A stretch of DNA of 64,000 nucleotides from an uncultured Acinetobacter sp. (GCF_947626835.1 NZ_CANQTS010000004.1:47927-111926), one strand, 5' to 3'; shown: positions 30,660-40,354, counted from the first letter of the stretch. Numbers and translations are program-made. Notes: generated by a model not told the origin, from the sequence alone.

Positions 30660-31668
30660 ATGCATCCATCATATCCGCAATATCTTCAACATCCGGGTTG
30701 TAATAAGTATTCACCAGTACCTTAATATTTTTATGCCCTGTCACCTTCGCCAATACTTCTACCTGCAATTTCTGATTATTCACGAATCGAGTAATAGCTT
30801 CATGGCGCGTGTCGTGGAAATGGATATCTGATAACCCTACTTTCGCTTTACGGCGTTCCCACATCAATCTGAAGGCATTTTCATTTTGTGGAATCAGTTT
30901 AGGACCATCATGATCAATCAGATCCAAAAGAGATAAAGCCTTTTTCGTCAGGGGCACATTTCGAGCATCGCCATTTTTGGTTTTAGGCAAATGCACATGC
31001 CTATCGTAAATCTCTGACATTGCAATGCCTAGGATTTCACCACGGCGCATTGCCGTTTCTAATGCGAATAGAAAGGCCCATGCAACATAGTGCTCTGGTA
31101 ATGTTGGGGTTTGCCCTTCACGATAATTCAATCCCTCTAAAATGAGCTGAATCTCCTCATCACGAATACGTCGATTACGTGCTTTCGGTTTAGCCGGTTT
31201 CTTAATACCCATCCATGGATTGTTATCTAATAGAAATAGTTCTTTAACCGCATAACTGAATACAGAAGAATAAAGCGCAATCTCACGAAGGACCGTATTT
31301 GCACCAACCTCTTTTAATCTTTTATTGCGCCAGGTGGTTAAATGTTTTGGTGAAATTTCATGAATAGACATATCTGCCAGTGCACCAAATTTTTCATCAA
31401 ACGGCGCTAATTGTTCTTTGACGTATTTGGATCCGCGAAGCTTTCGGCCCTGCTCATCATAGTATTTATGAAAAAGTGTTTTGAATGGATAGTGATGCTT
31501 TACACCCGAATCCTCAGCAAGTTGATTTGCTTTTGCCTCAAGCATTTTTTGCGCTGCCCATTGCTCGCATTCTTTTGCAGTATCACGAGTTGCAGATGAG
31601 CGCTTGCCATTGATCATGATCTCAATATAAAAAGCTTCACCACGCTTACGAGGCTTCGGTAATTTCAT
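30658..31668 (-). CDS. Tyrosine-recombinase integrase
   Basis: 336 residues from the ATG at 31668 (the frame is open 36 codons further up). The N-terminal part (EAFYIEIMINGKRSSATRDTAKECEQWAAQKM) is an arm-binding region. The catalytic set is Arg208 (TAMRRGE), His285 and Arg288 (HDTRHE), His312 (TGHKN) and Tyr322 or 323 (VNTYYN). It inserts and excises the prophage at the tRNA-Val gene. Three copies of TGACGTAA overlap its 5' end and may bind the integrase or regulate it. Confidence 0.93.
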   Translation of the reverse strand: MKLPKPRKRGEAFYIEIMINGKRSSATRDTAKECEQWAAQKMLEAKANQLAEDSGVKHHYPFKTLFHKYYDEQGRKLRGSKYVKEQLAPFDEKFGALADMSIHEISPKHLTTWRNKRLKEVGANTVLREIALYSSVFSYAVKELFLLDNNPWMGIKKPAKPKARNRRIRDEEIQLILEGLNYREGQTPTLPEHYVAWAFLFALETAMRRGEILGIAMSEIYDRHVHLPKTKNGDARNVPLTKKALSLLDLIDHDGPKLIPQNENAFRLMWERRKAKVGLSDIHFHDTRHEAITRFVNNQKLQVEVLAKVTGHKNIKVLVNTYYNPDVEDIADMMDA

Positions 31669-31707
31669 GACGTAAATTCCAAAAGTCTTGACGTAATCTT
31701 GACGTAA
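31668..31707. repeat. Three TGACGTAA direct repeats at the integrase start
   Basis: TGACGTAA occurs at 31668-31675, 31689-31696 and 31700-31707, with spacings of 21 and 11 bp, close to whole helical turns. They lie between the integrase ATG and the tRNA-Val gene, so they could be integrase arm-binding sites. Confidence 0.55.
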
Positions 31708-31782
31708 ATTTAACTGCAATATCGGCAAAAAGTAGCGATTATAAAGATAGTGCAGATAACGGCGTACATTACTCAAGACAAT

Positions 31783-31822
31783 AAAAAAGGGTTTTAAGCT
31801 ATTGTTTTCGCTTAAAACCCTT
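31783..31822 (-). terminator. Terminator beside the tRNA-Val gene
   Basis: The stem AAGGGTTTTAAGC and its complement (loop of 10 nt) is followed by TTTTTT on the minus strand. It lies just past the 3' end of the tRNA, and either belongs to the tRNA or was brought by the phage attachment region. Confidence 0.65.
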
Positions 31823-31843
31823 ATAACATAACGTTTGGAATCT

Positions 31844-31920
31844 TGGTAGGTATAAGCAGACTCGAACTGCTGACCTCTACGATGTCAACGTAGCGCTCTA
31901 ACCAACTGAGCTATACACCT
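31844..31920 (-). tRNA. tRNA-Val (GAC anticodon), prophage attachment site
   Basis: The 77-nt sequence folds as a full cloverleaf: acceptor AGGTGTA/TATACCT, D-loop AGTTGGTTA, anticodon arm CTACG-TTGACAT-CGTAG with anticodon GAC, T-arm AGCAG-TTCGAGT-CTGCT, discriminator A, and an encoded CCA. Its 3' end faces the integrase gene, the usual layout for a phage that integrates in a tRNA 3' end and restores it. The other attachment copy should lie beyond the left edge of the window. Confidence 0.92.
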
Positions 31921-31953
31921 AGAATGCTAAGCATATTAATGCAAAGCATTGAG

Positions 31954-33903
31954 TTAAAACAAGGGTTTTAGAGTTTGATTTAATTCAAGCGCGCACTTTT
32001 TAAGCATTTTCTTTACATCAGGCGCTAATTTTTGTGGACTGTGTTGCCCATAACGCCACTGTTGGTCGTAGGCTGCTAAATTTACTAAAAATTGCGCACT
32101 CTCAGCATCGAGTTGTTGACTTAAACGAAGCAGCCATGCGGCATGGCTTTCGGCATGTTGCTTTTGCAAAGGCAAAGCCAACTGACAGTTAAAATAATGT
32201 AAGTTACGCTCATAAGGTGATTGCTGCCGATAGATCTGAACATAACGATAAGCCAGCACCAATATCATCAGCAGTGCAATAGCACTGATCATAAATAAAG
32301 CCAAGCGTAATGGCGTAGACAAGCCAAATTGAGATAGCCAATTGACTTGACGATTTTGGTCATAACCCACCACTTTACTTTGCCACTGATAAGCCACAAA
32401 GTCGCTCCATACCTGCATACGGTTACGCCATGCCCACTGCTGCTGTTTAAATTCAGATTGTTGTAACAGACTGGTTTGAATACCGGATTCAATGCGCTCA
32501 GGTGCAATTACAGCTGTAGGGTCAATACGCTGCCATTGCCCCTTAAGCCAAACTTCACTCCATGCATGTGCATCAAGTTGGCGCACTTCCCATGTTTTGC
32601 CATCAGGTGCCGCTTGCCCACCTTGATAGCCGACTACCACACGTGCCGGAATGCCGACATAACGCATCAGCATGACAAAGCTTGAAGCATAATGCTCACA
32701 AAACCCTTGGCGTTGGCGAAATAAAAAGTCATCGATATGATCGTTTTGCAGACGTCCGGGGTTTAAGTTATAGCCAAAGCCTTGCGATTTATACCAATTT
32801 AATACTTGAGCAATATAGACCTCAGGCCGAACACCACTTTGCTTAAATAACTCTTGCGCCAAACGCTGTGCTTGTAAATCTTTGCTGCTTAAATAATTTT
32901 GGTTGGCTTTTAAAACCTGAACAGAAATTGGGTGTATGTTTTGTTTGCCTAACCAAATCAAATCAATAGGAGCGGTATGGCGTTGTAAGCCTTTACGAAT
33001 TGCGCCATCGTGTTGCACATAGTAACCCGGTTGGCTCGGTACTGAGGTTTCTAAGCCCATAATCCATTTGGGCTGTTTTTCTGCGGCAAGGTATTGATAG
33101 TTTAAGCGTGCTATAGGTTGCTCGGTATATCGAAATAGCGGTTGTTGATTGCGCTGACTTGCAGTCCAAGTATACCCATCATATTCATCCAAAACCATGG
33201 CGCGCCAATACAGCTGCGACTGTGGAGGTAAAGCAGCAATATTGGTCACAATACGAAATGCCAGTTCACTCGATTGGGATAAATTGGCAATATCGCCCGG
33301 TGCCATGCTGTCACTCATGCCGGTAGTGGCATCGCCACCTTGCAGTGGCATATGCCAAAGCGGTGGCAAACGTGGGAAAAATAAAAATAACAGCATAAAA
33401 AATGGCAGTGCATACCCCAAGACTTTGGCAACCTGCCGCGCATCTTGAGGGAAATCTGCTGCAATTTTAAATTTAAGCTGATGTAAACGATAAAAACCGA
33501 CCAAGCAACTGGTTAAACTTAACAGCATCAACAGCGTCATCCAAACACTTGAGCTATATAAAAAACTGCTGGCGCTAACAAATAAAGCAAAATTAAACAC
33601 CACCAACCAATCCCGTGGTTGATGACTTTCTATGACCTTAGCAAATAAAAAGCTGATTAAAATGGCAACGCCAGCTTCTATGCCCAAAAATGTTCCGTAT
33701 TGTATATAAACAATGCCTAGAGCCAACAAGATCACAGCAAAATTGACAGCTTTGGGTAAGCGATGCTGTTTTTGGCTGCTTACAGCAAATACCAGCAATA
33801 CCACAATCAATAATGCCACCAATAGCATGGGCATAAACATGGCTTGTGCAATCAGTAACAGCGTTAAGCTCAGCAAAATTGCATCACGAATGGTCTTTGG
33901 CAT
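31954..33903 (-). CDS. TgpA-like membrane transglutaminase-domain protein (DUF3488)
   Basis: 649 residues. At least five hydrophobic segments lie in the first 180 residues and one near residue 545. The soluble middle part holds a transglutaminase core with Cys402 (RQGFCEHYASSF), His446 (LDAHAWSEVW) and Asp461 (QRIDPT), the family's catalytic triad. TgpA-type proteins are periplasmic and essential in Pseudomonas. It lies in the order MoxR-DUF58-TgpA, as in pseudomonads. The DUF58 gene lies 3 nt upstream. Confidence 0.9.
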   Translation of the reverse strand: MPKTIRDAILLSLTLLLIAQAMFMPMLLVALLIVVLLVFAVSSQKQHRLPKAVNFAVILLALGIVYIQYGTFLGIEAGVAILISFLFAKVIESHQPRDWLVVFNFALFVSASSFLYSSSVWMTLLMLLSLTSCLVGFYRLHQLKFKIAADFPQDARQVAKVLGYALPFFMLLFLFFPRLPPLWHMPLQGGDATTGMSDSMAPGDIANLSQSSELAFRIVTNIAALPPQSQLYWRAMVLDEYDGYTWTASQRNQQPLFRYTEQPIARLNYQYLAAEKQPKWIMGLETSVPSQPGYYVQHDGAIRKGLQRHTAPIDLIWLGKQNIHPISVQVLKANQNYLSSKDLQAQRLAQELFKQSGVRPEVYIAQVLNWYKSQGFGYNLNPGRLQNDHIDDFLFRQRQGFCEHYASSFVMLMRYVGIPARVVVGYQGGQAAPDGKTWEVRQLDAHAWSEVWLKGQWQRIDPTAVIAPERIESGIQTSLLQQSEFKQQQWAWRNRMQVWSDFVAYQWQSKVVGYDQNRQVNWLSQFGLSTPLRLALFMISAIALLMILVLAYRYVQIYRQQSPYERNLHYFNCQLALPLQKQHAESHAAWLLRLSQQLDAESAQFLVNLAAYDQQWRYGQHSPQKLAPDVKKMLKKCALELNQTLKPLF

Positions 33904-33906
33904 CGC

Positions 33907-34857
33907 TTAAGCCTCCGCCAATATACGTTTGGCACGCTGTAATTGTGACGTCCCCTGCCCTAAGCTCAATTGGTTATGCGGCAGTTGCAGCGTATAAGCG
34001 AGCTGTTGTTGTTCACATTGTTCAACCAAGCCCATCATCAGACTCAATTTTTGCTCATGACCAACGGCAGGCATGTGCATATAGTCAATCTCAACATGTT
34101 GCTGCTGAGCATGTGGGGCAAAATTTTTAATCTGCATGCCTTGTCCACGTGCGAGTTGCTTCCAAGCCACTTGGCTTAATCGGTCACCAATTTGATAAGT
34201 TTTAAGCTCATAAAATTCATCAAAGCCGGCGTGTTGAATGGCGTGGCGTTGTTCCTGTTCAAATGGCGCAGGCGATGGTGCAACCCAAGTCACCAAATGG
34301 TCTTTAAAATAAAAATCACTCCACGCGCGTACTAAGCCCAAAGGATAACCTGAACTGATCCGAAGGCGAGGATAATAAAATGCACCACGCGTTTGCGCGT
34401 CAAAATTGATGGACAATTGTTGCCGTGCATCTTGTACATAGATGTAATGACGTTGGGCATTACATTCAATCAGTACATAACGCGAGCATGGCTTTAATCG
34501 ACTTAAACTCACTGTCAATTGTATAGAATGCCCCACTTGTGACACTTGAGCACAATCAATTTGAACATTAAGATCTTTGAGTTGTAAATAAGCTAAATAA
34601 AAACTGATCGCAAGTACTGCACTGAGCAAAAAACAAAAGCCTAAAATCAGGTTATTGGCGTAATTAACGCCGGCAATAAAGGTAATCAAAATCAGTAACA
34701 CATACAGATAGCCTGAGCGATGCAAAAACACCAAGATATCTTTGTGCTGCAAGCATTTTTGACCTTGCCACAAAAAACGTTGTTCCAGCCAACTTTGCCA
34801 ACGCTGCCGCATTTTAAACCACCAAAACCTGTTGCATAAGGGCATGGGTGTGTTCAT
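33907..34857 (-). CDS. DUF58 domain protein
   Basis: 316 residues. Two hydrophobic segments (YLYVLLILITFIAGVNYANNLILGFCFLL) precede a beta-rich domain; the DUF58 core is marked by FDEFYELKTYQIGDRLSQVAWKQLARGQGMQIK, with the family phrase around GD-x-x-x-x-x-W-x-x-x-AR. It is thought to act with the MoxR ATPase. It overlaps the MoxR gene by 44 nt if the first ATG is used; MRQRWQSW 15 residues later could be the start. Confidence 0.88.
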   Translation of the reverse strand: MNTPMPLCNRFWWFKMRQRWQSWLEQRFLWQGQKCLQHKDILVFLHRSGYLYVLLILITFIAGVNYANNLILGFCFLLSAVLAISFYLAYLQLKDLNVQIDCAQVSQVGHSIQLTVSLSRLKPCSRYVLIECNAQRHYIYVQDARQQLSINFDAQTRGAFYYPRLRISSGYPLGLVRAWSDFYFKDHLVTWVAPSPAPFEQEQRHAIQHAGFDEFYELKTYQIGDRLSQVAWKQLARGQGMQIKNFAPHAQQQHVEIDYMHMPAVGHEQKLSLMMGLVEQCEQQQLAYTLQLPHNQLSLGQGTSQLQRAKRILAEA

Positions 34858-35731
34858 CGCTTAAACCCAAACGATGCGCCGCCACTGGCACAAATACCGC
34901 TTGCACATCATCACTACTGACAAAATCACGCCCTTCAATGAAGGCATACGCTTGTGCAGCTTTTTTTAAGGCCAAGAGCCCACGGGTGGATAAACCATGC
35001 CGATTTTTTCGGGTTTCTTGAGCCAGATCAAGTAAGTAATCAATGACCGTCTGATTTAAATGCACCTGCTCTACCTTGGCCTTAAAATCCATAATTTCAT
35101 CAACACTAAAAACTGCGTTTAAGTCAGACAATAGGCTTTGGCGTGAACGTTGTTGTAATAACAATTGTTCGGCTTGGCGCGAGGGATACCCTAAAGATAG
35201 ACGCATTAAAAAGCGATCGAGTTGCGATTCAGGCAAGGCATAAGTGCCGCTTTGAAACAACGGATTTTGCGTGGCAATGACCCAAAATGGCTGCGGTAAA
35301 GCATAGCGCACTCCATCTACACTCACATAGCCCTCCTCCATGGCCTCAAGTAGAGCACTTTGGGTTTTCGGACTACAGCGGTTAATTTCATCGGCCAATA
35401 AAATTTGGCTAAACACTGGACCTTTTTTAAACTCAAATTGTTGGCTATGCTGATTAAACAGATTAATCCCAATCACGTCACTGGCCAACATGTCATTGGT
35501 AAATTGAATGCGCTGAAAATCAAGCCCAGTTAAATGCGCCAAGCTACTGGCCAATGTGGTTTTGCCTAAACCGGGTAAATCTTCAAACAAGACATGACCA
35601 CCTGCCAACAAACAGGTTAAAGCTAATTTGGTTTGTTGTGGTTTATCTAAGATAATTTGATTGAGTTGCTGTAAAAATTGCGCAATTTTGTTGTGCTGTA
35701 CAGTCGTGTGTGTTTGTGTGCCCCAAATCAC
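34814..35731 (-). CDS. MoxR-family AAA+ ATPase
   Basis: 305 residues. Walker A lies in GHVLFEDLPGLGKTTLASS, Walker B in ILLADEINRCSPKTQSALLEAMEEG, and the sensor region VIATQNP follows. MoxR proteins act as chaperones for metal or protein complexes, often with DUF58 and transglutaminase proteins. It is the first gene of the three-gene unit running toward the tgpA-like gene. Confidence 0.92.
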   Translation of the reverse strand: MIWGTQTHTTVQHNKIAQFLQQLNQIILDKPQQTKLALTCLLAGGHVLFEDLPGLGKTTLASSLAHLTGLDFQRIQFTNDMLASDVIGINLFNQHSQQFEFKKGPVFSQILLADEINRCSPKTQSALLEAMEEGYVSVDGVRYALPQPFWVIATQNPLFQSGTYALPESQLDRFLMRLSLGYPSRQAEQLLLQQRSRQSLLSDLNAVFSVDEIMDFKAKVEQVHLNQTVIDYLLDLAQETRKNRHGLSTRGLLALKKAAQAYAFIEGRDFVSSDDVQAVFVPVAAHRLGLSDEHTHALMQQVLVV

Positions 35732-35803
35732 TGATTTTTATCCCCAATCAAAAATAGTGTGGCTTTAACATACACGGCTTTTTGATTGGGGTAAAACAAG
35801 ATT

Positions 35804-35831
35804 TAAAAAGCGCCCCAAAAGGCGCTTTTTT
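35804..35831 (-). terminator. Terminator after the ybdD-like gene
   Basis: The stem AAAAAGCGCC/GGCGCTTTTT with loop CCAAAA has T runs on both sides and is probably used by the minus-strand ybdD-cstA unit. Confidence 0.75.
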
Positions 35832-35846
35832 ATTTACATGCACAAC

Positions 35847-36149
35847 TTAACACGGACACTTTTTCATCCCGCCACCTGCCGATGGATAACGTGCATCGAC
35901 ACAGTAACGGTAAAAGGTTTTGGCATCCATAGGCGTTAAATCCGGATGGTGCTGCTGCATATGTTTTACATAATTGTCATAATCTGGCACACCCACCATT
36001 AAGCGAAAACTTTGCTGTAAGCGCTGCCAAAGTGTTGCAATACGTGACCAATTTTTAGGATTAAAAATCAGCTCTTTTTGCGACATGATGGTCATTTTAA
36101 TGATCTTATAAATGACCGTTTTACCACTTTGGGCAAATTTAAGTTTCAT
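35847..36149 (-). CDS. ybdD: YbdD/YjiX family protein
   Basis: 100 residues from the ATG at 36149, which has AAGGAG 6 nt upstream. The C-terminal part (LMVGVPDYDNYVKHMQQHHPDLTPMDAKTFYRYCVDARYPSAGGGMKKCPC) is the YbdD signature, including the CPC end. E. coli YbdD is about 65 residues, so this one carries a longer N terminus; MSQKELIF 21 residues in could be the real start. It follows cstA by 10 nt, and in E. coli the two are needed together for pyruvate uptake. Confidence 0.88.
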   Translation of the reverse strand: MKLKFAQSGKTVIYKIIKMTIMSQKELIFNPKNWSRIATLWQRLQQSFRLMVGVPDYDNYVKHMQQHHPDLTPMDAKTFYRYCVDARYPSAGGGMKKCPC

Positions 36150-36159
36150 GGACTGCTCC

Positions 36160-38259
36160 TTAATGATGGGCTTGAGGCTTGATTTCCTCAGGATCACGAT
36201 AAATCGCTTCGGATTCATTCACACTTGGCTCAGGATTTGCCAAAGCACGGCGCACCACTTTAATGGCTGCAAATAACATCACAAACGCCACAATCATAAA
36301 GAAGGCACATAGACCTGCATTAATTTGATTGGACAATGCCACAGTTTGCATCTCGGCGACACTTTTTGCTGGGGCTAATAGTTCATTGTTAGCAATTGCT
36401 GTATTAAAACGCTCAGCTTGGGCCAAGAAACCAATTTTTGGATTTTCATGGAAAATCTTTTGCCAACCTGCGGTCATCGAGGTAATAAACAAGAAAATGG
36501 TCGGGACAATCGTGACCCATACATATTTTTGTTTTTTCATTTTAAATAAAATCACGGTACCTAGCATCAGTGCCATAGCCGCTAAAATTTGGTTACCAAT
36601 ACCAAACAGTGGCCATAAGCTGTTAATGCCGCCAAGCGGGTCAACCACACCTTGATAGACAAAGAAGCCCCAACCAGACACGGCAACGGCAGTGCCCAAT
36701 AAATTACCAAAGAAGCTGGATGAATTTTTCACCGCAGGAATGACAATACCCACCGTATCTTGCACCATAAAACGACACGCACGGGTACCGGCATCGACTG
36801 CTGTTAAAATAAATAATGCTTCAAACAAAATGGCAAAGTGGTACCAAAACGCCATCATTTCACGGCTATTAAAGATTTCGGTAATGATATGTGCCATACC
36901 AATGGCAAAAGTAGGTGCACCACCAGTACGCGATAAAATTGAGCTTTCACCCACTTCTTGAGCTAATAAGGTCAGTGCTTCAGGTGTAACCACAAATCCT
37001 AAGTTACGCACTGCTTCAGCTGCAGATTCAGCTGTCGTGCCCAATAAGGCTGCTGGTGAGTTAATGGCAAAGTAAATCCCAGGGTCAAGTACCGCGGCAC
37101 AAATCAGCGCCATGATCGCCACAAAAGATTCCATCAACATGCCGCCATAACCGATCATTCGGATATCACGTTCATTGTTGACCAATTTTGGCGTAGTCCC
37201 CGACGACACTAAAGCATGGAAACCTGAAATCGCACCACAGGCAATGGTAATAAATAAGAATGGGAACATAGAACCTGCAAATACAGGACCTGTTCCATCC
37301 ACAAATTGGGTAATCGCAGGCAATTTCATCTCAGGCATGGCAAAGACAATGCCTAATGCTAAACCTGCAATCACACCAATTTTTAAGAAAGTTGATAAAT
37401 AATCACGGGGTGCAAGCAGCAACCAAACCGGCAATACCGAGGCCACAAAGCCATAAATGATCAGCGCCCATGTCAGCTCTGTACCTGATAAAGTAAATAA
37501 AGGTCCCCAATAAGGGTGCTGCGCAATATTTTCACCATAGATAATGCCCAGCATCATCAACACAAAACCAATAATGGAAACTTCTGCAATTTTACCCGGA
37601 CGGATAAAACGCATATAAATGCCCATAAAGATGGCAATTGGAATGGTGGCTGCAATACTAAACACCCCCCAAGGACTATTGGTCAGCGCTTTTACCACCA
37701 CCAGTGCCAGTACTGCCAAAATAATGATCATTACCCCAAGCGCACCCAGCATGACCGTGACACCGGCAAAAGTGCCTAGTTCTTGCTTGGCCATTTCACC
37801 TAAGGAGCGACCATCACGGCGCGTAGAGATAAACAGCACTAGAAAGTCTTGTACAGCGCCGGCCAATACCACACCCACCAGCAACCAAATAGTGCCGGGT
37901 AAATAACCCATTTGCGCGGCCAAAATCGGACCGACCAAAGGACCGGCACCGGCAATCGCTGCAAAGTGATGACCAAACAATACCCCTTTATTGGTGGGTA
38001 CATAGTCCAAACCATCGGCTAAACGATGTGCTGGGGTTAAACGCCGTGCATCTAATTCAAAGACTTTGTTGGCAATAAATAAACTATAAAAACGGTAGGC
38101 AATACTATAAACACAGGCTGCGGCCAATACCAACCACACCGCATTAACTTGTTCACCTCGGCTTAAGGCCAAGATTGCAAATGAGACTGCCCCGACCACG
38201 GCGACAAGCAGCCACATCATTTTTGAAGATAGACTCATCTTCTGCTTTACATTTTCCAT
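36160..38259 (-). CDS. cstA: Carbon starvation protein A (CstA), peptide/pyruvate permease
   Basis: About 699 residues from the ATG at 38259, preceded by GAGGGATG; an in-frame ATG lies 12 nt upstream. It has many hydrophobic segments and CstA motifs: DGLDYVPTNKGVLFGHHFAAIAGAGPLVGPILAAQMGYLPG, GAISGFHALVSSGTTPKLV and FEALFILTAVDAGTRACRFM. It is an inner-membrane transporter. It lies in a cstA-ybdD unit. Confidence 0.95.
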   Translation of the reverse strand: MENVKQKMSLSSKMMWLLVAVVGAVSFAILALSRGEQVNAVWLVLAAACVYSIAYRFYSLFIANKVFELDARRLTPAHRLADGLDYVPTNKGVLFGHHFAAIAGAGPLVGPILAAQMGYLPGTIWLLVGVVLAGAVQDFLVLFISTRRDGRSLGEMAKQELGTFAGVTVMLGALGVMIIILAVLALVVVKALTNSPWGVFSIAATIPIAIFMGIYMRFIRPGKIAEVSIIGFVLMMLGIIYGENIAQHPYWGPLFTLSGTELTWALIIYGFVASVLPVWLLLAPRDYLSTFLKIGVIAGLALGIVFAMPEMKLPAITQFVDGTGPVFAGSMFPFLFITIACGAISGFHALVSSGTTPKLVNNERDIRMIGYGGMLMESFVAIMALICAAVLDPGIYFAINSPAALLGTTAESAAEAVRNLGFVVTPEALTLLAQEVGESSILSRTGGAPTFAIGMAHIITEIFNSREMMAFWYHFAILFEALFILTAVDAGTRACRFMVQDTVGIVIPAVKNSSSFFGNLLGTAVAVSGWGFFVYQGVVDPLGGINSLWPLFGIGNQILAAMALMLGTVILFKMKKQKYVWVTIVPTIFLFITSMTAGWQKIFHENPKIGFLAQAERFNTAIANNELLAPAKSVAEMQTVALSNQINAGLCAFFMIVAFVMLFAAIKVVRRALANPEPSVNESEAIYRDPEEIKPQAHH

Positions 38260-38371
38260 TTCATCCCTCATTTGTTTTGCATGTCAATCAGCTTGATTAT
38301 TTTTGTTCGAGGTTCTGCTGTTTAGGTGACTTTACCCCTGTTGTTATGATGTTAATCTCCTACTTTGGCAT

Positions 38372-38400
38372 AAAAAAAGGGATGATTTGCATCACCCCTT
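38372..38400 (-). terminator. Terminator after efp
   Basis: The stem GGGATGAT/ATCACCCC (loop TTGC) is followed by a T run on the minus strand, past the EF-P stop. Confidence 0.75.
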
Positions 38401-38425
38401 TTGATAATAGTCTATTTTTAAACCA

Positions 38426-38995
38426 TTATGCACGTTCTAGGTAGTCACCTGTACGCGTGTCTACACGAACTTTGTCTTCTTGCTGAACAAACAATGGAAC
38501 ACGTACCACAGCACCTGTTTCAAGTTTTGCAGGCTTACCACCACCGCCAGACGTATCACCACGTACACCTGGATCAGTTTCAACGATTTGTAAAACTACA
38601 AAGTTTGGCGGAACTACGTTTAATGGCACACCATTGAACAACATGATGGTACATTTTTCGTTAGAATCGTCTTTTAACCATTTAGCCGCGTCGCCCATAG
38701 CCACTTTATCAGCTGCAATTTGTTCAAACGATACAGGATCCATGAAGTTCCACATTTCACCGTCGTTGTACAAATATTCCATTTCTACTTCTTGGATGTC
38801 AGCCGCTTCTAAAGACTCACCTGATTTAAAGGTTTTTTCTAACACTTTACCTGATTTCAGGTTACGTAATTTTACGCGGTTAAAAGCTTGGCCTTTACCT
38901 GGTTTTACGTATTCATTTTCCATGATTGAACATGGGTTACCATCAAGCATAACCTTAAGGCCTGACTTGAAATCATTCGTAGAATAATAGGCCAT
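38426..38995 (-). CDS. efp: Elongation factor P
   Basis: 189 residues from the ATG at 38995 (GGAG lies 10 nt upstream; a GTG lies 9 nt further). It shows the EF-P domains: the N-terminal KOW-like part with the modification loop [11 protein letters not shown] (Lys33 region), the middle OB domain ([17 protein letters not shown]) and the C-terminal part with [31 protein letters not shown]. It relieves ribosome stalling at polyproline and is activated by lysylation. The divergent gene encodes the aminomutase EpmB that makes beta-lysine for this step. Confidence 0.97.
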   Translation of the reverse strand: MAYYSTNDFKSGLKVMLDGNPCSIMENEYVKPGKGQAFNRVKLRNLKSGKVLEKTFKSGESLEAADIQEVEMEYLYNDGEMWNFMDPVSFEQIAADKVAMGDAAKWLKDDSNEKCTIMLFNGVPLNVVPPNFVVLQIVETDPGVRGDTSGGGGKPAKLETGAVVRVPLFVQQEDKVRVDTRTGDYLERA

Positions 38996-39331
38996 GACTG
39001 GCACACTCCAAACTAACTAATAAAATCTATAAATGCCTAATCAGCATTTACATCGCACAAGATCGGCATTTTACTGCGGATTAATTTCAACCAACAGAAA
39101 AATTCTCGCTTTTTGCAGTATGACTGCTTATGTTACGCGCGGATCGGAGCAAACCTAGGTTTATCCGTCCCTCACTTATCGGTAGAATTATCGCATACTT
39201 TAGCGACAGACAAAAAAGGGGTGGCCTTTTTTAGTCACTCAGGTTTATCTTAAGCGCGTTTTTTGCTGAAATTTTAAGCAAAAACCAGTGTCGCCCTTTC
39301 ATCTCTCTGAGCATTATTTAAAGCATCCCGC
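38996..39331. other. Divergent intergenic region between efp and epmB
   Basis: No gene is seen in these 336 nt. The region must hold the efp and epmB promoters. I see scattered A+T-rich hexamers and a G+C-rich patch near 39136-39180, but no promoter or hairpin I would insist on; AAAAAAGGGGTGGCCTTTTTT-like sequence near 39214 is a weak stem. Confidence 0.6.
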
Positions 39332-40345
39332 ATGATAAACTATTTATATCAAGAGCAAAACTGGCAATCACAATTGAGTGATTTAATTACCGATCCAGTA
39401 GAATTGCTCAATACCTTGCAACTTCCTGAGAGCTTATTACGAGGCGCCAATCTAGCCACAGCAAGTTTTAAACTGCGTGTGCCGCGTGCTTTTGTGGCTA
39501 AAATGCAACTGGGTAATCCTGATGATCCTTTGTTGCTCCAAGTCCTACCACATCACTTAGAACTTGAAGAACACCCAGAATTTGTAACTGATCCTTTGGG
39601 TGAAGAACACGCCAATCAACAACCTGGGGTGTTACATAAATATAAAAGTCGTTTTTTATTGACCTTAACCGGTGCTTGCGCGGTGCATTGTCGTTATTGT
39701 TTTCGTCGGCATTTTCCCTATCAAGACAATTTACCCAAACAGCAAGATTGGCTAAATATTAAACAGTATATTGAAAGCCAACCAGACATTAATGAAGTGA
39801 TTTTAAGCGGCGGTGACCCTTTAACTTTATCCAATCGTAAGCTAGCTGAATGGATTGAACGTTTATCGAGCATCAAACAACTTAAATTTCTGCGAATTCA
39901 TTCACGGGTTCCGATCGTAATCCCCAACCGTGTCGATGAACAGCTTATTTCCATCTTAAAAAACAGTAGGCTACGCATAATTGTAGTGATACACTCCAAT
40001 CATGCTGCCGAATTAGACGATTTTACCTGCGGTAAATTAAACCAACTTGTTGAGCAAAAAATAGTCGTTTTAAATCAAGCAGTATTGCTCAAAGGTGTCA
40101 ATGATTCAGCACAAACGCTCATTGATTTAAGCTATCGTTTATTTGATGCCGGAGTGATGCCGTACTATTTACATGTACTCGATAAAGTCAAAGGTGCACA
40201 ACATTTTGACCTAGACTCAAGCGATATTGAGCAGATTTATAAGGATGTTTTAGCGAACCTACCGGGATATTTGGTTCCAAAACTAGTTCGAGAAATTGCA
40301 GGTGAAAACAATAAAACCCCGCTTTTTGGCACAACGAATTTTTGA
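39332..40345 (+). CDS. epmB: EF-P (R)-beta-lysylation protein EpmB (lysine 2,3-aminomutase type)
   Basis: 337 residues. The radical SAM cluster motif is Cys116-x3-Cys120-x2-Cys123 in GACAVHCRYCFRRHF, and DKVKGAQHF near the C terminus holds the PLP-binding lysine. It converts L-alpha-lysine to (R)-beta-lysine used to modify EF-P. It diverges from efp, the substrate gene. EpmA is not in the window. Confidence 0.95.
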   Translation: MINYLYQEQNWQSQLSDLITDPVELLNTLQLPESLLRGANLATASFKLRVPRAFVAKMQLGNPDDPLLLQVLPHHLELEEHPEFVTDPLGEEHANQQPGVLHKYKSRFLLTLTGACAVHCRYCFRRHFPYQDNLPKQQDWLNIKQYIESQPDINEVILSGGDPLTLSNRKLAEWIERLSSIKQLKFLRIHSRVPIVIPNRVDEQLISILKNSRLRIIVVIHSNHAAELDDFTCGKLNQLVEQKIVVLNQAVLLKGVNDSAQTLIDLSYRLFDAGVMPYYLHVLDKVKGAQHFDLDSSDIEQIYKDVLANLPGYLVPKLVREIAGENNKTPLFGTTNF

Positions 40346-40354
40346 GTTAAGATC

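Noticed and set aside
30775..30795. GTGAATAAT-like match to the late motif within the integrase gene
   Set aside because: Only nine bases match, it is in an early gene, and the sequence is explained by Val-Asn-Asn codons; flanks do not fit the motif.
39205..39240. Possible terminator between efp and epmB
   Set aside because: The stem is short and A+T-rich, and the genes are divergent, so no terminator is needed there.
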